Below are positions 49,858 to 60,144 of a stretch of 64,000 nt of DNA, one piece after another. A program made the position numbers and the translations under genes. The DNA comes from Luteimonas sp. S4-F44. GTDB taxonomy: Bacteria > Pseudomonadota > Gammaproteobacteria > Xanthomonadales > Xanthomonadaceae. The stretch lies in contig NZ_CP093340.1 in NCBI RefSeq assembly GCF_022637415.1, positions 806,001 through 870,000 of the forward strand. The letters are read 5' to 3'. A model generated the notes under the pieces. The model saw only the letters and a program-made list of their open reading frames with translations. It searched no databases and was not told the origin of the DNA. Each line of letters starts with the position of its first letter. Position 1 is the stretch's first letter.

Positions 49858-51462
49858 TCAGGCAGCCGGCATTGCGTGCGCATGTTCGCGCGTTGCCAGG
49901 AACTCGACGCCCGGCGCGCGCTCTTCGGCCAATTGCAGGTTCACCCGGGTCGGCGCGAGGTAGACCAACTGGTCGGCCGCGTCGATCGCGAGATTGCCGG
50001 CGTGCTTGTCGCGGAAGTCCTCGAGCTTCTTGGCATCCGCGCAGCGGATCCAGCGCGCGGTCGAGACCTGCACCGGCTCGAAGATTGCGTCCACGCCGTA
50101 CTCGTCCTTGAGCCGGTAAGCGACCACGTCGAACTGCAGCACGCCGACCGCGCCCAGGATCAGGTCGTTGCTCATCAGCGGTTTGAAGAACTGGGTCGCG
50201 CCTTCCTCGCTGAGCTGCGCCAGGCCCTTCTGCAACTGCTTGAGCTTGAGCGGGTCGCGCAGGCGCGCGCGGCGGAACAGCTCGGGCGCGAAGTTGGGGA
50301 TGCCGGTGAAGGCGATCGGCTCGCCTTCGGTGAAGGTGTCGCCGATCGAGATCGTGCCGTGATTGTGGATGCCGATCACATCGCCCGGATAGGCCTCGGC
50401 GGCAATCTCGCGGTCGCTGGCCATGAAGGTCAGCGCATTGGCGAGCTTGAGCTCCTTGCCGCTGCGCGGGTGGAAGGCCTTCATGCCGGCGGCGAACCGG
50501 CCCGAGCACACGCGCATGAACGCGACCCGGTCGCGATGCTGCGGATCCATGTTGGCCTGGATCTTGAACACGAAGCCGGTCAGCTTCTCTTCCTGCGGCG
50601 CCACGGTGCGCGTAGTCGTGGCGCGCGGTTGCGGCGGTGGTGCGTGTTCGACGAAGAAATCGAGCAGCGGCTGGACGCCGAAGTTGTTGACGCCCGAGCC
50701 GAAGAACACCGGCGTCTGCCGGCCGGCGCGGTAGGCCTCGAGGTCGAACGGATGGCTGGCGCCCTGCACCAGCTCCAGTTCGTCGCGCAGATCGGCGAGC
50801 ATCGCCTCGCCGATCCGCGCGGCCAGGCCGGGCGCGTCCAGCGAGGGGAAGATCGTCGAGTCCTGGCGGGTGAAGTTGCGGCCCTGTTCGTAGAGGTGCA
50901 CCTCGCCGGTGAGCAGGTGCACGACGCCCTTCAGACGCTGGCCCATGCCGATCGGCCAGGTCACCGGGGCGCACTGGATGCCGAGCACGCGCTCGACTTC
51001 GTCGAGCAGGTCGACCGGGTCCTTGCCCTCGCGGTCGAGCTTGTTGATGAAGGTCATGATTGGCGTGTCGCGCATGCGGCACACCTCCATCAGCTTGATC
51101 GTGCGCTCCTCGACGCCCTTGGCGACGTCGATGACCATCAGCGCCGAGTCGACCGCGGTCAGCACGCGATAGGTGTCCTCGCCGAAGTCGGCGTGGCCGG
51201 GCGTGTCGAGCAGGTTGACGATGCGGCCTTCATAAGGGAACTGCATCACCGAACTGGTCACCGAGATGCCGCGCTCCTTCTCCAGCGCCATCCAGTCGGA
51301 CGTCGCGTGACGGGCGGCCTTGCGGCCCTTGACCGAGCCGGCCATCTGGATCGCGCCGCCGAACAGCAGCAGCTTCTCGGTGAGGGTGGTCTTGCCGGCG
51401 TCCGGGTGCGAGATGATCGCGAAGGTACGGCGGCGGGCGGCTTCGGTGGCGACGTCGGGCAT
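49858..51462 (-). CDS. prfC: peptide chain release factor 3
   Basis: RF3 is a GTPase that recycles RF1/RF2 from the ribosome. The 534-aa protein has the P-loop HPDAGKTT, the RGIS switch segment, DTPGH and NKLD, then the RF3-specific domains II and III. I chose the ATG at 51462 since the preceding 11 codons are not conserved. The length matches the family (about 530 aa). Confidence 0.97.
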   Translation of the reverse strand: MPDVATEAARRRTFAIISHPDAGKTTLTEKLLLFGGAIQMAGSVKGRKAARHATSDWMALEKERGISVTSSVMQFPYEGRIVNLLDTPGHADFGEDTYRVLTAVDSALMVIDVAKGVEERTIKLMEVCRMRDTPIMTFINKLDREGKDPVDLLDEVERVLGIQCAPVTWPIGMGQRLKGVVHLLTGEVHLYEQGRNFTRQDSTIFPSLDAPGLAARIGEAMLADLRDELELVQGASHPFDLEAYRAGRQTPVFFGSGVNNFGVQPLLDFFVEHAPPPQPRATTTRTVAPQEEKLTGFVFKIQANMDPQHRDRVAFMRVCSGRFAAGMKAFHPRSGKELKLANALTFMASDREIAAEAYPGDVIGIHNHGTISIGDTFTEGEPIAFTGIPNFAPELFRRARLRDPLKLKQLQKGLAQLSEEGATQFFKPLMSNDLILGAVGVLQFDVVAYRLKDEYGVDAIFEPVQVSTARWIRCADAKKLEDFRDKHAGNLAIDAADQLVYLAPTRVNLQLAEERAPGVEFLATREHAHAMPAA

Positions 51463-51533
51463 GCAGGCGGCGCACGCGCGCGCGTGCGGTCTCAAGGCTT
51501 CAGGGAGCCGGCGATTATACGCGGCGGGTCGGC

Positions 51534-52466
51534 TCAGTCCGGCGGCGGGTGGGCGAAGCGCAGGACCCCGCCGGGGCCGAACATGCGGAAGGGCAGCGAT
51601 TCCAGGCGCAGGCCACGGTTGGCCTGCACCGCGAAATGCAGGTGCGGACCGGTACTGGCGCCAGTGTTGCCGGAAAAGCCGAGGATCTGGCCGCGGCGCA
51701 CGCGCTCGCCCGGCACGACGATGACGCCGCCGCGCTGCAGGTGCGCGTACAGCGCCATCGTGCCGTCGTCGTGCAGCACCCGCACGAAGTTCGCGCGGGC
51801 CAGGTCGTCGTGTGCCGCGCCCATGCGCGCATGGCCCGACATTCCAGCCTCGACCTGCATGACGGTGCCGTCGCGCGCGGCCAGGACCGGCGTGCCTTCG
51901 TCGACCGCGAAGTCGACGGCGTGGGCGTGCTCGGGGTCGCGATGGCTGAAGCCGCCGCCGAAGCCCTGGGCGATCCGCAGCGGGGCGCCGCGCAGCGGGT
52001 AGGCGTACTCGACGTCACGCGGGCGCGCATTGGGATGGCCGGGCACAGCCCGCAGCGTGAGGGTGACAGCGCCGTCGGCGGCATCGGGCAGCCAGGCGAC
52101 GAGCGTGCGGCCATGGGCCGGGACGGTCGCGCGGGCCGGCAGCGGCGGGTCGCTGCCCGGCGTCGCGCCGTCGGCGGTCAGCAGCACTTCCACCGGACCA
52201 GCCAGGGTGTTCTCCGCGACGATGCCCACGCGTCCCGCGGCGGGCTGCCGGTGCAGTCGGACCGCTGGCAGTGAAGCTGTCGCCGGCACCCCCTGCATGG
52301 GCGCGGGAGGCGACGTCGGCCAGGCGGCGCTGGTCTGCGTCTGGGCCGAGACGACGGAGGGCAGCGCAAGCGCCAAGCCGGCGAGGCCGCCGGCAAGCGC
52401 GACATCAATGACCGGGCTGAGGCGTCTGGCGCGTGGGGCCAGGTCGGAAAGGGACGGGCGGCGCAT
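51534..52466 (-). CDS. M23 family (LytM-type) metallopeptidase
   Basis: The 310-aa protein has an N-terminal signal/membrane segment (about 19-41) and a C-terminal peptidase M23 domain. Zinc-binding regions are the [15 protein letters not shown] segment and GPHLHF, with [17 protein letters not shown] between. Such enzymes cut peptidoglycan cross-links in the periplasm, or act as inactive amidase activators when ligands are lost; here the ligands appear present. It lies upstream of prfC on the same strand and is divergent from the methionine operon. Confidence 0.88.
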   Translation of the reverse strand: MRRPSLSDLAPRARRLSPVIDVALAGGLAGLALALPSVVSAQTQTSAAWPTSPPAPMQGVPATASLPAVRLHRQPAAGRVGIVAENTLAGPVEVLLTADGATPGSDPPLPARATVPAHGRTLVAWLPDAADGAVTLTLRAVPGHPNARPRDVEYAYPLRGAPLRIAQGFGGGFSHRDPEHAHAVDFAVDEGTPVLAARDGTVMQVEAGMSGHARMGAAHDDLARANFVRVLHDDGTMALYAHLQRGGVIVVPGERVRRGQILGFSGNTGASTGPHLHFAVQANRGLRLESLPFRMFGPGGVLRFAHPPPD

Positions 52467-52636
52467 GCGCGCGATTATGCCGGGCGCTCGCCCGTCGCCG
52501 ATGCCTCGCTGCGTCGTGGCATCGGCCGCATCGGCGGCTCGGCTTGGAACCTGGAGGTCGCCCGGCATGGGTTCCATCGCTGCATCCGGATGAAGCGATT
52601 GACATCGCACGCAGGCGCTGGCAACCTGCATGACAT
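52467..52636. other. intergenic region with the divergent promoters
   Basis: These bases separate the M23 gene from the SAM riboswitch. No gene or clear promoter elements are visible; the start of the riboswitch RNA must lie in the right-hand part. Confidence 0.35.
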
Positions 52637-52759
52637 CCATCGAGACCGGCGGAGGGACAGGCCCTTTGATGCCGGGGCAACCTGATGGGATCCGCGCGCC
52701 GCGCGGGCCCCGTCGCGGTGCCAAGTCCTGCGGGGACCTGTGCGTCCACCGGAAGATGG
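52637..52759 (+). promoter_or_regulatory. SAM-I (S-box) riboswitch
   Basis: The core matches the S-box: GGCGGAGGGACAGGCCC (52648-52664) with a following TTTGATGCCGGGGCAACC (kink-turn and junction), a P3 stem starting GATGGG and closing CCCCGTC, then the conserved GGTGCCAAGTCC. P1 is closed by CCATC (52637-52641) with GATGG (52755-52759). S-boxes bind S-adenosylmethionine and shut off methionine genes. It lies 100 bases before metX. The downstream hairpins (52763-52788, 52792-52806) lack a T-tract, so control may act on translation or through Rho. Confidence 0.92.
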
Positions 52760-52858
52760 TTATGCGTCGCTTCGACATCGAGGCGATGCATCCGCCGAAT
52801 CGGCGGCTTCCGGCATCCCCCGCAAGACGCGATGGTCCGTTCCCATCTGGACATCGCC

Positions 52859-53917
52859 ATGAGTCTTGTCGACACCGCGCCCCGCCATTTCGATGCCGGC
52901 CCCGATCCGGCCTTCGTGCCCACGTCGTCGCCCGCGAACGCCGCGACCGAAGATCGCGCCCTGCGCGGCCGCATCGATGTCGCGCTGCCGATGCGTCACG
53001 CCGGTTTGCGCCACGTCGGCCTGCGTTACGAACTGCGCGGCACCCCCGGTGCGCCGGTGGTGTTCGTGGCTGGCGGCATCTCCGCGCACCGCCATGTCGC
53101 CTCGAGCGCCTCGTACCCCGAGCCGGGGTGGTCCGAGGCGCTGCTCGGGGAGGGGCGCGCGCTGGATCCTGCGCATGTGCAGGTGCTGGCCTTCGATTTC
53201 ATCGGCGCCGACGGTGCGCTCGATGCGCCGATCGACACCGCAGACCAGGCCGATGCCGTCGCCGCGCTGCTCGACGCGCTCGATATCCCGGTGCTGCATG
53301 CCTTCGTCGGCTATTCCTACGGTGCGCTGGTCGGGCTGCAATTTGCGGTGCGCCACGGCGACCGGCTGCAGCGGCTGGTCGCGGTCAGCGGCGCGCATCG
53401 CGCGCATCCCTACGCCGCGGCGTGGCGCGCATTGCAGCGCCAGACCGTCGCACTGGGCCAGCTGCAATGCGCCGATGCGCAAGGCCTGTCGCTGGCCCGG
53501 CAGTTCGCGATGCTCAGCTATCGCACCCCCGAGGAGTTCGCCGAGCGCTTCGACGCTGCGCCCGAGGTCGTCAACGGCCGCGTGCGCGTCGCAGCCGAGG
53601 ATTATCTCGACGCCGCGGGCGCGCGCTACGTCGCCTGCACGCCGGTCGCCGCGTGGCTGCGACTGTCCGAATCGATCGATCTGCACCGGATCGAGCCGGG
53701 GCAGGTCCGGGTGCCGACTACCGTCGTCGCCGTCGAGGGTGACCGGTTGGTGCCGCTGGCCGACGCGGTGACGCTGCTCGAAGGCCTCGGGCCGAACGGT
53801 CGGCTGCGCGTGCTGCGCTCGCCCTACGGTCATGACGCCTTCCTCAAAGAAACCGATCGCATCGACGCCATCCTGGCCGTCGCCCTGCGCGACACCGACC
53901 ACGGAGATCCCGCATGA
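52859..53917 (+). CDS. metX: homoserine O-acyltransferase MetX (probably O-succinyltransferase)
   Basis: MetX activates homoserine for methionine synthesis. The 352-aa alpha/beta hydrolase-fold protein has the nucleophile elbow VGYSYGALVGLQFA, an acid in VAVEGDRLVP and the terminal histidine in SPYGHDAFLKE. In Xanthomonadaceae members of this type use succinyl-CoA; the acyl donor is inferred. It is the first gene of a three-gene operon under the SAM riboswitch, and its stop overlaps the next start in ATGA (53914-53917). An in-frame ATG at 52832 is an alternative start. Confidence 0.92.
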   Translation: MSLVDTAPRHFDAGPDPAFVPTSSPANAATEDRALRGRIDVALPMRHAGLRHVGLRYELRGTPGAPVVFVAGGISAHRHVASSASYPEPGWSEALLGEGRALDPAHVQVLAFDFIGADGALDAPIDTADQADAVAALLDALDIPVLHAFVGYSYGALVGLQFAVRHGDRLQRLVAVSGAHRAHPYAAAWRALQRQTVALGQLQCADAQGLSLARQFAMLSYRTPEEFAERFDAAPEVVNGRVRVAAEDYLDAAGARYVACTPVAAWLRLSESIDLHRIEPGQVRVPTTVVAVEGDRLVPLADAVTLLEGLGPNGRLRVLRSPYGHDAFLKETDRIDAILAVALRDTDHGDPA

Positions 53918-55149
53918 GCATCCAGAGCCCGTCCTTCGATCCGCCCGCGTGCCGCCCCAGCACGCGTGCGGTGCGCGCCGGTATCGACCGCGATCCCGCC
54001 TACGGCGCGGTGACCCCGCCGATCGTGCTGTCGAGCAACTTCAGCTTCGAGGGCTTCGAGCGCAAGCGCGACTACGACTACACGCGCAGCGGCAACCCCA
54101 CCCGCGATCTGCTCGGCGAGGCGCTGGCCGCGCTCGAGGGCGGTGCCGGCGCGGTGGTCACGCCGACCGGCATGGCCGCAATCACACTGGTGCTCAACGC
54201 GCTGCTGCAGCCCGGTGACCGGCTGGTGGTGCCGCATGACGCCTACGGCGGCAGCTGGCGGCTGTTCGATGCGCTGGCGCGCAAGGGGCATTTCGAACTG
54301 GTCACTGCCGATCTCACCGACCCCCGCGCGCTGGCCGATGCGCTGGCCTGCGGGCCGAAGCTGGTGCTGATCGAGACGCCGTCCAACCCCCTGCTGCGCA
54401 TCACCGACCTGCGTTTCGTCATCGAGGCCGCTCAGCGGGCGGGTGCGCTGACGGTGGTCGACAACACCTTCCTGTCGCCGGCGCTGCAGCGGCCGATCGA
54501 TTTCGGCGCCGACGTGGTGCTGCACTCCACGACCAAGTACATCAACGGCCACAGCGACGTCGTGGGCGGCGCAGTGGTGGCGCGCGACGCCGAAGTGCAC
54601 GCGCAACTGGCGTGGTGGGCGAACGCGCTGGGCATCACCGGCTCGCCGTTCGACAGTTTCCTGACTCTGCGCGGGTTGCGCACGCTCGATGCGCGGCTGC
54701 GTGTGCACCAGGAGAACACCGCCGGCATCGTCGACCTGCTGGACACGCATCCGGCGGTGGCGCGGGTGCACTATCCGGGCCTGGTCTCGCATCCCGGGCA
54801 CGCGATCGCCGCGCGCCAGCAGTCGGGCTTCGGCGCGATGCTGTCGTTCGAACTGACCGGCCGCGATCCGCGCGCGGCGGTGCGTGCGTTCGTCGAGGGC
54901 CTGCAGTACTTCACGCTGGCCGAGTCGCTGGGTGGCGTCGAGAGCCTGGTGGCGCATCCGGCGACGATGACCCATGCCGCGATGAGCGCGGAGGCGCGCG
55001 AGGCGGCCGGCATCTCTGAAGGCCTGCTGCGGCTGTCGGTCGGCATCGAGGCGCTCGACGACCTGCTCGACGACCTGCAGGCAGCGCTGGCGCGCGCGGC
55101 CACGGTGGCCGGCCAGGCGCCGGCGATCCGCGCCGGAGCCGACGCATGA
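53914..55149 (+). CDS. metB: cystathionine gamma-synthase / O-succinylhomoserine thiol-lyase
   Basis: The 411-aa PLP enzyme of the Cys/Met metabolism family joins an acylated homoserine with cysteine (or sulfide). It has YTRSGNPTRDLLGEALAALE, TPTGMAAI, VVDNTF (D183) and the PLP-lysine K208 in HSTTKYINGHSDVVGG. The choice between MetB and MetZ activity cannot be made from sequence alone. It is coupled by ATGA overlaps to metX before and hom after (55146-55149). Confidence 0.92.
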   Translation: MSIQSPSFDPPACRPSTRAVRAGIDRDPAYGAVTPPIVLSSNFSFEGFERKRDYDYTRSGNPTRDLLGEALAALEGGAGAVVTPTGMAAITLVLNALLQPGDRLVVPHDAYGGSWRLFDALARKGHFELVTADLTDPRALADALACGPKLVLIETPSNPLLRITDLRFVIEAAQRAGALTVVDNTFLSPALQRPIDFGADVVLHSTTKYINGHSDVVGGAVVARDAEVHAQLAWWANALGITGSPFDSFLTLRGLRTLDARLRVHQENTAGIVDLLDTHPAVARVHYPGLVSHPGHAIAARQQSGFGAMLSFELTGRDPRAAVRAFVEGLQYFTLAESLGGVESLVAHPATMTHAAMSAEAREAAGISEGLLRLSVGIEALDDLLDDLQAALARAATVAGQAPAIRAGADA

Positions 55150-56237
55150 CCACGGTCGTCGCCCTGCACCGTGCGCGCCGGACGCAGCCGCAGCCCGCCC
55201 GGCTCGCGTTGCTGGGCACTGGCACCGTCGGCAGTGCCTTCGTCGCACGCTACCAGCGGCTGGCCGCGCAGGGCGTGGCGCTGCCGGCCATGGCGCGGAT
55301 CTGCAATTCGCGCACGCAGATCGCCTGCGGCGATGATGATCCGTTGGCGGTGCTCGAACAGGCGCGTGCCGCGGCGAGCCGACGCAACGGCTTTCCGCCC
55401 TGGGCCGAGGGCGAGAGTCCGCGGCCGGGCGATATCGTGGTTGATGCCACCGCCAGCGAGACTGTCGCCGACTGGCATCCCGAGTGGCTCGCGCGCGGGG
55501 TCCATGTGGTCACCGCCAACAAGCTCGGCAACGGCGGCGAACTCGGCCGGGCACAGGCGATCGCCGAGGCAGTCGGCAACGAAGGCGGCGGCCGCTATGG
55601 CGACAGCGCCACGGTCGGTGCTGGGTTGCCGTTGCTGCGCAGCCTGCGGGCGCTGGTCGCCGGTGGCGACCGCATCCACGCGGTGGAGGGGGTGCTATCG
55701 GGATCGCTGGCCTGGCTGTTCGCCCGGTTCGACGGCAGCCAACCGTTTTCGGCCCTCGTGCACGAGGCCCGCGCCGCCGGCTTCACCGAGCCCGATCCGC
55801 GCATCGATCTGTCGGGCGAGGACGTGCGCCGCAAGCTGCTGATCCTGGCGCGGGCGGCGGGTCTGCCGTTGTCGGCGCATCAGGTTGCGGTCGAATCGCT
55901 CGTGCCGCCGGTATTGGCCGGATGCGATGTCGGGGCGCTCGAGGCCGGATTCGCCGAGCTCGACACCGCGCTCGCGGCGCGCTGGACCGCAGCGTCCGCG
56001 GAAGGATTGCGGCTGTGCGTGGTGGGACGCTTCGACGCTCGCGGTGGCGCCAGTGTCGGTCTGCGTGCATTGCCGGCGCACCACCCGCTATGCGCGGGCA
56101 GCGGGACCGACAACCGCGTCGCGATCCACAGCGATCGTTATCGCGAGCAATCGCTGGTGATTCAGGGGCCCGGGGCCGGCGCGGAGGTCACAGCGGCGGC
56201 GTTACTTGACGACGTGCTGGCCTGCGCTCACCCCTGA
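55146..56237 (+). CDS. hom: homoserine dehydrogenase (monofunctional)
   Basis: The 363-aa protein makes homoserine from aspartate semialdehyde, feeding the two enzymes encoded upstream. It has an N-terminal nucleotide-binding LALLGTGTVGSAFVARY, the catalytic VVTANKLGNGG region and the substrate-domain GVLSGSLAWLF and DPRIDLSGEDVRRKLLIL. No aspartokinase or ACT domain is attached, so feedback by threonine would need another partner. Placing hom last in a methionine riboswitch operon ties homoserine supply to SAM level. Confidence 0.93.
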   Translation: MTTVVALHRARRTQPQPARLALLGTGTVGSAFVARYQRLAAQGVALPAMARICNSRTQIACGDDDPLAVLEQARAAASRRNGFPPWAEGESPRPGDIVVDATASETVADWHPEWLARGVHVVTANKLGNGGELGRAQAIAEAVGNEGGGRYGDSATVGAGLPLLRSLRALVAGGDRIHAVEGVLSGSLAWLFARFDGSQPFSALVHEARAAGFTEPDPRIDLSGEDVRRKLLILARAAGLPLSAHQVAVESLVPPVLAGCDVGALEAGFAELDTALAARWTAASAEGLRLCVVGRFDARGGASVGLRALPAHHPLCAGSGTDNRVAIHSDRYREQSLVIQGPGAGAEVTAAALLDDVLACAHP

Positions 56238-56352
56238 CCCGCCCCGCGCACTGGGGCCGGCCCTAGGTGGGGTTCACCCCGATGGCAGGAAGCTGAACGA
56301 CGGTCTGAAATGGCGTCACTCAGTGTCTATGTCGATCACAGGGGTCTCCATC

Positions 56353-57111
56353 ATGTCCAACCCGTCTTCCCTGAGCATGTCCGTCTCGCTGAGCGTCAGC
56401 GGCCAGTTACCGTCGGCGCAGAGTTCGGCGAGCACCCAGCGCACGCCCGACGGGCGGGTGCAGTTCGAGAACGACAACTACCGCATCACCGCCGGCGACA
56501 ATGACGAGGTGGTGGTGTTCAACAAGAACACCGGCGAGAACTACCGAATCTGGGGCGATCCCCACGTCGAGATCGACGGCAAGCACGCCTTCGACTTCTG
56601 GGGCCAGACCACATTTCTGCTCGACGATGGCACCAAGGTCACCATCGAGACCACGCCGTGGGACCAGGGCGGCAATGGCGCGACGGTGGCCTCGGTTGTG
56701 ACGATCACCGACGGCGACTACGGCGTGCAGATCTCAGGTGTCGACAGCAACACCCACGGCGACCTGGCGTTCCAGGAGTTCGCTGGCGGCGGCCGTCTGC
56801 TCGATGCGGCCGTGCGTGACGGCAACGTGCTGCTGGAGAACGAGAACGGCAGCGGCTTCATCGCCGTCGACAAGAACGGCAACATCCAGAACGTCGACCA
56901 GGCCTTCATCAATGCCACCGACGAGCTGAAGAACGGCGGCCCGGACTTCCTGGCCCACTTTGCCGAGATCTTCTCGTTCTTCACCGGCCTGATGTCGATC
57001 GGCTTCAATGGCGGGCTGTCGCTGGGCAGCGACAATCCCAACCGCGCGCCCGAGCCGGCCGCGCAACCGGTGCCGTGGCAGTTCAGCCTGACGCTGTCGA
57101 TCAGCGCCTGA
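56353..57111 (+). CDS. DUF1521 protein with metal-inducible autocleavage signature
   Basis: The 252-aa acidic, glycine/asparagine-rich protein has no classical signal peptide. Residues about 35-165 match DUF1521, including YRIWGDPHVEIDGKHAFDFWG and TFLLDDGTKVTIETTPW. GDPHVE (68-73) is the signature of the metal ion-inducible autocleavage domain known from rhizobial NopE1, cut between Asp and Pro when calcium is present (from memory). Cleavage here would follow D69. Homologues are type III effectors or secreted proteins; no secretion genes are in the window. GGGG precedes the ATG at 56353; an ATG at 56329 is an alternative. Confidence 0.85.
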   Translation: MSNPSSLSMSVSLSVSGQLPSAQSSASTQRTPDGRVQFENDNYRITAGDNDEVVVFNKNTGENYRIWGDPHVEIDGKHAFDFWGQTTFLLDDGTKVTIETTPWDQGGNGATVASVVTITDGDYGVQISGVDSNTHGDLAFQEFAGGGRLLDAAVRDGNVLLENENGSGFIAVDKNGNIQNVDQAFINATDELKNGGPDFLAHFAEIFSFFTGLMSIGFNGGLSLGSDNPNRAPEPAAQPVPWQFSLTLSISA

Positions 57112-57159
57112 TTGACGCGTGTCGCAAAACGGCGTCGCGCGGCGTCGCCGTGCGCGGCT

Positions 57160-57570
57160 TCAGCCTCGATACCCGAAGGGGTCGAACACTGGCACGCCAA
57201 AAGGGCGGAAATCCTTGAGGTTCCGTGTAACCACGGTCAGCCCATGGACGAGGGCCGTCGCAGCGATCAGTCCATCTTCGAGGTGATGGTCTGGACGGCC
57301 GTGCATCAGCCGCGCCCATTGCCGGAAGACGGCTGCATCGGCAGGCAGCACGGCGTATGAGCCAGCGAGCTCATCGAGCCAGACCTGGATGTCCGACGCC
57401 TTGGCCGGGTCGAGTCCCCGGGTGATCTCGATGCCGGCCTGGATTTCTCCAATCGTCACTGCCGACAGGTAAAGACCACTTTCGGGCGCCTGTCCAATCC
57501 AGGCCTGCACACCGCCGTGCGGCCTGTTCTTGCGCAGCTCTGAAACGACGTTTGTGTCCAGCAGGAACAT
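57160..57570 (-). CDS. vapC: VapC-family PIN-domain toxin
   Basis: The 136-aa protein begins with the PIN signature FLLDTNVVSELRK and carries the later acidic residues in SAVTIGEIQAGIE and LEDGLIAATALVHGLTVVTRN. VapC toxins are magnesium-dependent RNases that cut tRNA or rRNA. It follows the antitoxin gene by four bases on the same strand, the usual operon order. Confidence 0.92.
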   Translation of the reverse strand: MFLLDTNVVSELRKNRPHGGVQAWIGQAPESGLYLSAVTIGEIQAGIEITRGLDPAKASDIQVWLDELAGSYAVLPADAAVFRQWARLMHGRPDHHLEDGLIAATALVHGLTVVTRNLKDFRPFGVPVFDPFGYRG

Positions 57571-57574
57571 GCGG

Positions 57575-57829
57575 TCAGTCGAGTGCCTCGGGATCGTGCC
57601 GCCGCAGACGGCCGCGCGGCGGCAAGGGCAGGCCATCCGGCCCATCGGGCGCCTGCAGCAACGCCTTCAGGCTGCGTGGCCGCTGCTGCAACCGTTGCCA
57701 CTGCTCCATCGGAACGACGACCGCGGTCGGTTTGCCATGATGGCTGACGATCTGCGGGCCGTCCTCCACGCTAGCGCGCAGAAGCTCGCTGAAGCGCGCT
57801 TTTGCTTCCTGAACCTGCCAAGTCTTCAT
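57575..57829 (-). CDS. Phd/YefM-type antitoxin
   Basis: The 84-aa protein has the Phd/YefM DNA-binding fold (TWQVQEAKARFSELLRASVEDGPQIVSHHGKPTAVVVPM in outline) and a C-terminal basic toxin-binding tail. It would neutralise the VapC partner and repress their operon. GAGG sits five bases before the ATG at 57829. The frame is open through a TTG-started extension, which I discount because it is made of DNA repeats. Confidence 0.88.
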   Translation of the reverse strand: MKTWQVQEAKARFSELLRASVEDGPQIVSHHGKPTAVVVPMEQWQRLQQRPRSLKALLQAPDGPDGLPLPPRGRLRRHDPEALD

Positions 57830-57854
57830 GACATCCTCAACCTCTACGTCCGAA

Positions 57855-57890
57855 CTGGTCTGAATTCTGGTCCGAAATCGGGTCCGGGTC
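57855..57890. repeat. three 12-bp direct repeats upstream of the antitoxin gene
   Basis: CTGGTCTGAATT (57855-57866), CTGGTCCGAAAT (57867-57878) and CGGGTCCGGGTC (57879-57890) are head-to-tail degenerate copies in the 64-base gap between sdaA and the antitoxin gene. They may be the toxin-antitoxin operator, where repeated sites support conditional cooperativity, or a slippage product. Confidence 0.5.
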
Positions 57891-57893
57891 AAC

Positions 57894-59276
<1,383 letters not shown>

Positions 59277-59325
59277 CGCGCTATTCTACGGCCCGCTTTC
59301 TGTTCCATGCCTGACGCGACGCCGC

Positions 59326-59562
59326 ATGACGACGACCCCGGCCCTGATCCTGTACCAGCGCGACGACTGCCATCTGTGCGACCTCGCGCTCGCGGTGCTG
59401 GCGCAGGCGCGTGCGCCTGCGTTCGACAGTGTCTTCATCGATGATGACGATGCGCTCGAGGCGCGCTACGGCAGCCGCGTGCCGGTGCTGCGCGATGCCG
59501 GACGTGGCGTCGAACTGGACTGGCCGTTCGACGCCGATGCGGTGCGGCGGATGCTGGCCTGA
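59326..59562 (+). CDS. glutaredoxin-like (DUF836) protein
   Basis: The 78-aa protein has a thioredoxin-fold N-terminus ALILYQRDDCHLCDLAL with a CxxC (CHLC), followed by FIDDDDALEARYGSRVPVLRD. It matches the short glutaredoxin-like DUF836 family, whose role is unclear. It is divergent from sdaA and converges with the YceI operon. Confidence 0.83.
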   Translation: MTTTPALILYQRDDCHLCDLALAVLAQARAPAFDSVFIDDDDALEARYGSRVPVLRDAGRGVELDWPFDADAVRRMLA

Positions 59563-59580
59563 CCTGCCGACGACGCGACG

Positions 59581-60141
59581 TCAGTTCGCAGGCTTGAGAT
59601 ACACCCGCGTAGCGACCGCGATCTCGTCGGGGATCGTGCCGGTGTCGGCCCATTCACCGCCGCCGACGCCGAAATCCAGGCGACGCACGGTCGCCCGGCC
59701 CGACAGCAGCGGACGCGGGCCCGGGGTCCAGGTGAAGGTCAGCGTGACCGGTTTGCGTACGCCGCGCAGCACAAGCTCGCCGTCGGCGGCGTAGCGGCCA
59801 TCGCCGAGGTCGCGGAACCGGGTCGCGATGTAGGTGGCCTGGGCGAAGCGGCCGGCGTCGAAGAACGACGCGCCGCGCATCTCGCCGTCGTAGTCGTCGT
59901 TACGGGTGGTCGCGGTCGCGATCGGGATCGTCACTTCCAGCTTGGCGCCGGTCAGGTCGGCCGGGTCAAACGCGAGTGTGGTGCGAAAGTCGGGGAACGT
60001 GCCGGTGAACACCTCGCCTTGGTACTTGCCGGCGAAAGCCAGCGACGAACCGGCGGCCTGCTCGTAATCGGCAGCGGAGGCGGAGAGCGGCATCGCGACG
60101 GCGAACGCGGCCGCGAGCAGGAAGCGGGAAGCAGGGAGCAT
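59581..60141 (-). CDS. YceI family periplasmic protein (first of two)
   Basis: The 186-aa lipocalin-like protein has a signal peptide (about 1-23, ending SASAAD) and the YceI pattern FRTTLAFDPADLTGAKLEVTIP, FDAGRFAQATYIATRF and GELVLRGVRKPVTLTF. YceI proteins bind isoprenoid or amphiphilic compounds. It lies three bases after the cytochrome b561 gene and pairs with a second YceI on the other side. Confidence 0.9.
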   Translation of the reverse strand: MLPASRFLLAAAFAVAMPLSASAADYEQAAGSSLAFAGKYQGEVFTGTFPDFRTTLAFDPADLTGAKLEVTIPIATATTRNDDYDGEMRGASFFDAGRFAQATYIATRFRDLGDGRYAADGELVLRGVRKPVTLTFTWTPGPRPLLSGRATVRRLDFGVGGGEWADTGTIPDEIAVATRVYLKPAN

Positions 60142-60144
60142 CGG

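Noticed and set aside
52792..52806. CCGCCG-AAT-CGGCGG hairpin after the SAM riboswitch as an intrinsic terminator
   Set aside because: No T-tract follows, so it is not called a terminator; it is mentioned only as part of the expression platform.
57830..57892. 21-codon N-terminal extension of the antitoxin from a TTG
   Set aside because: The extension is encoded by 12-bp DNA repeats, and the ATG at 57829 has a good ribosome site and matches the family start.
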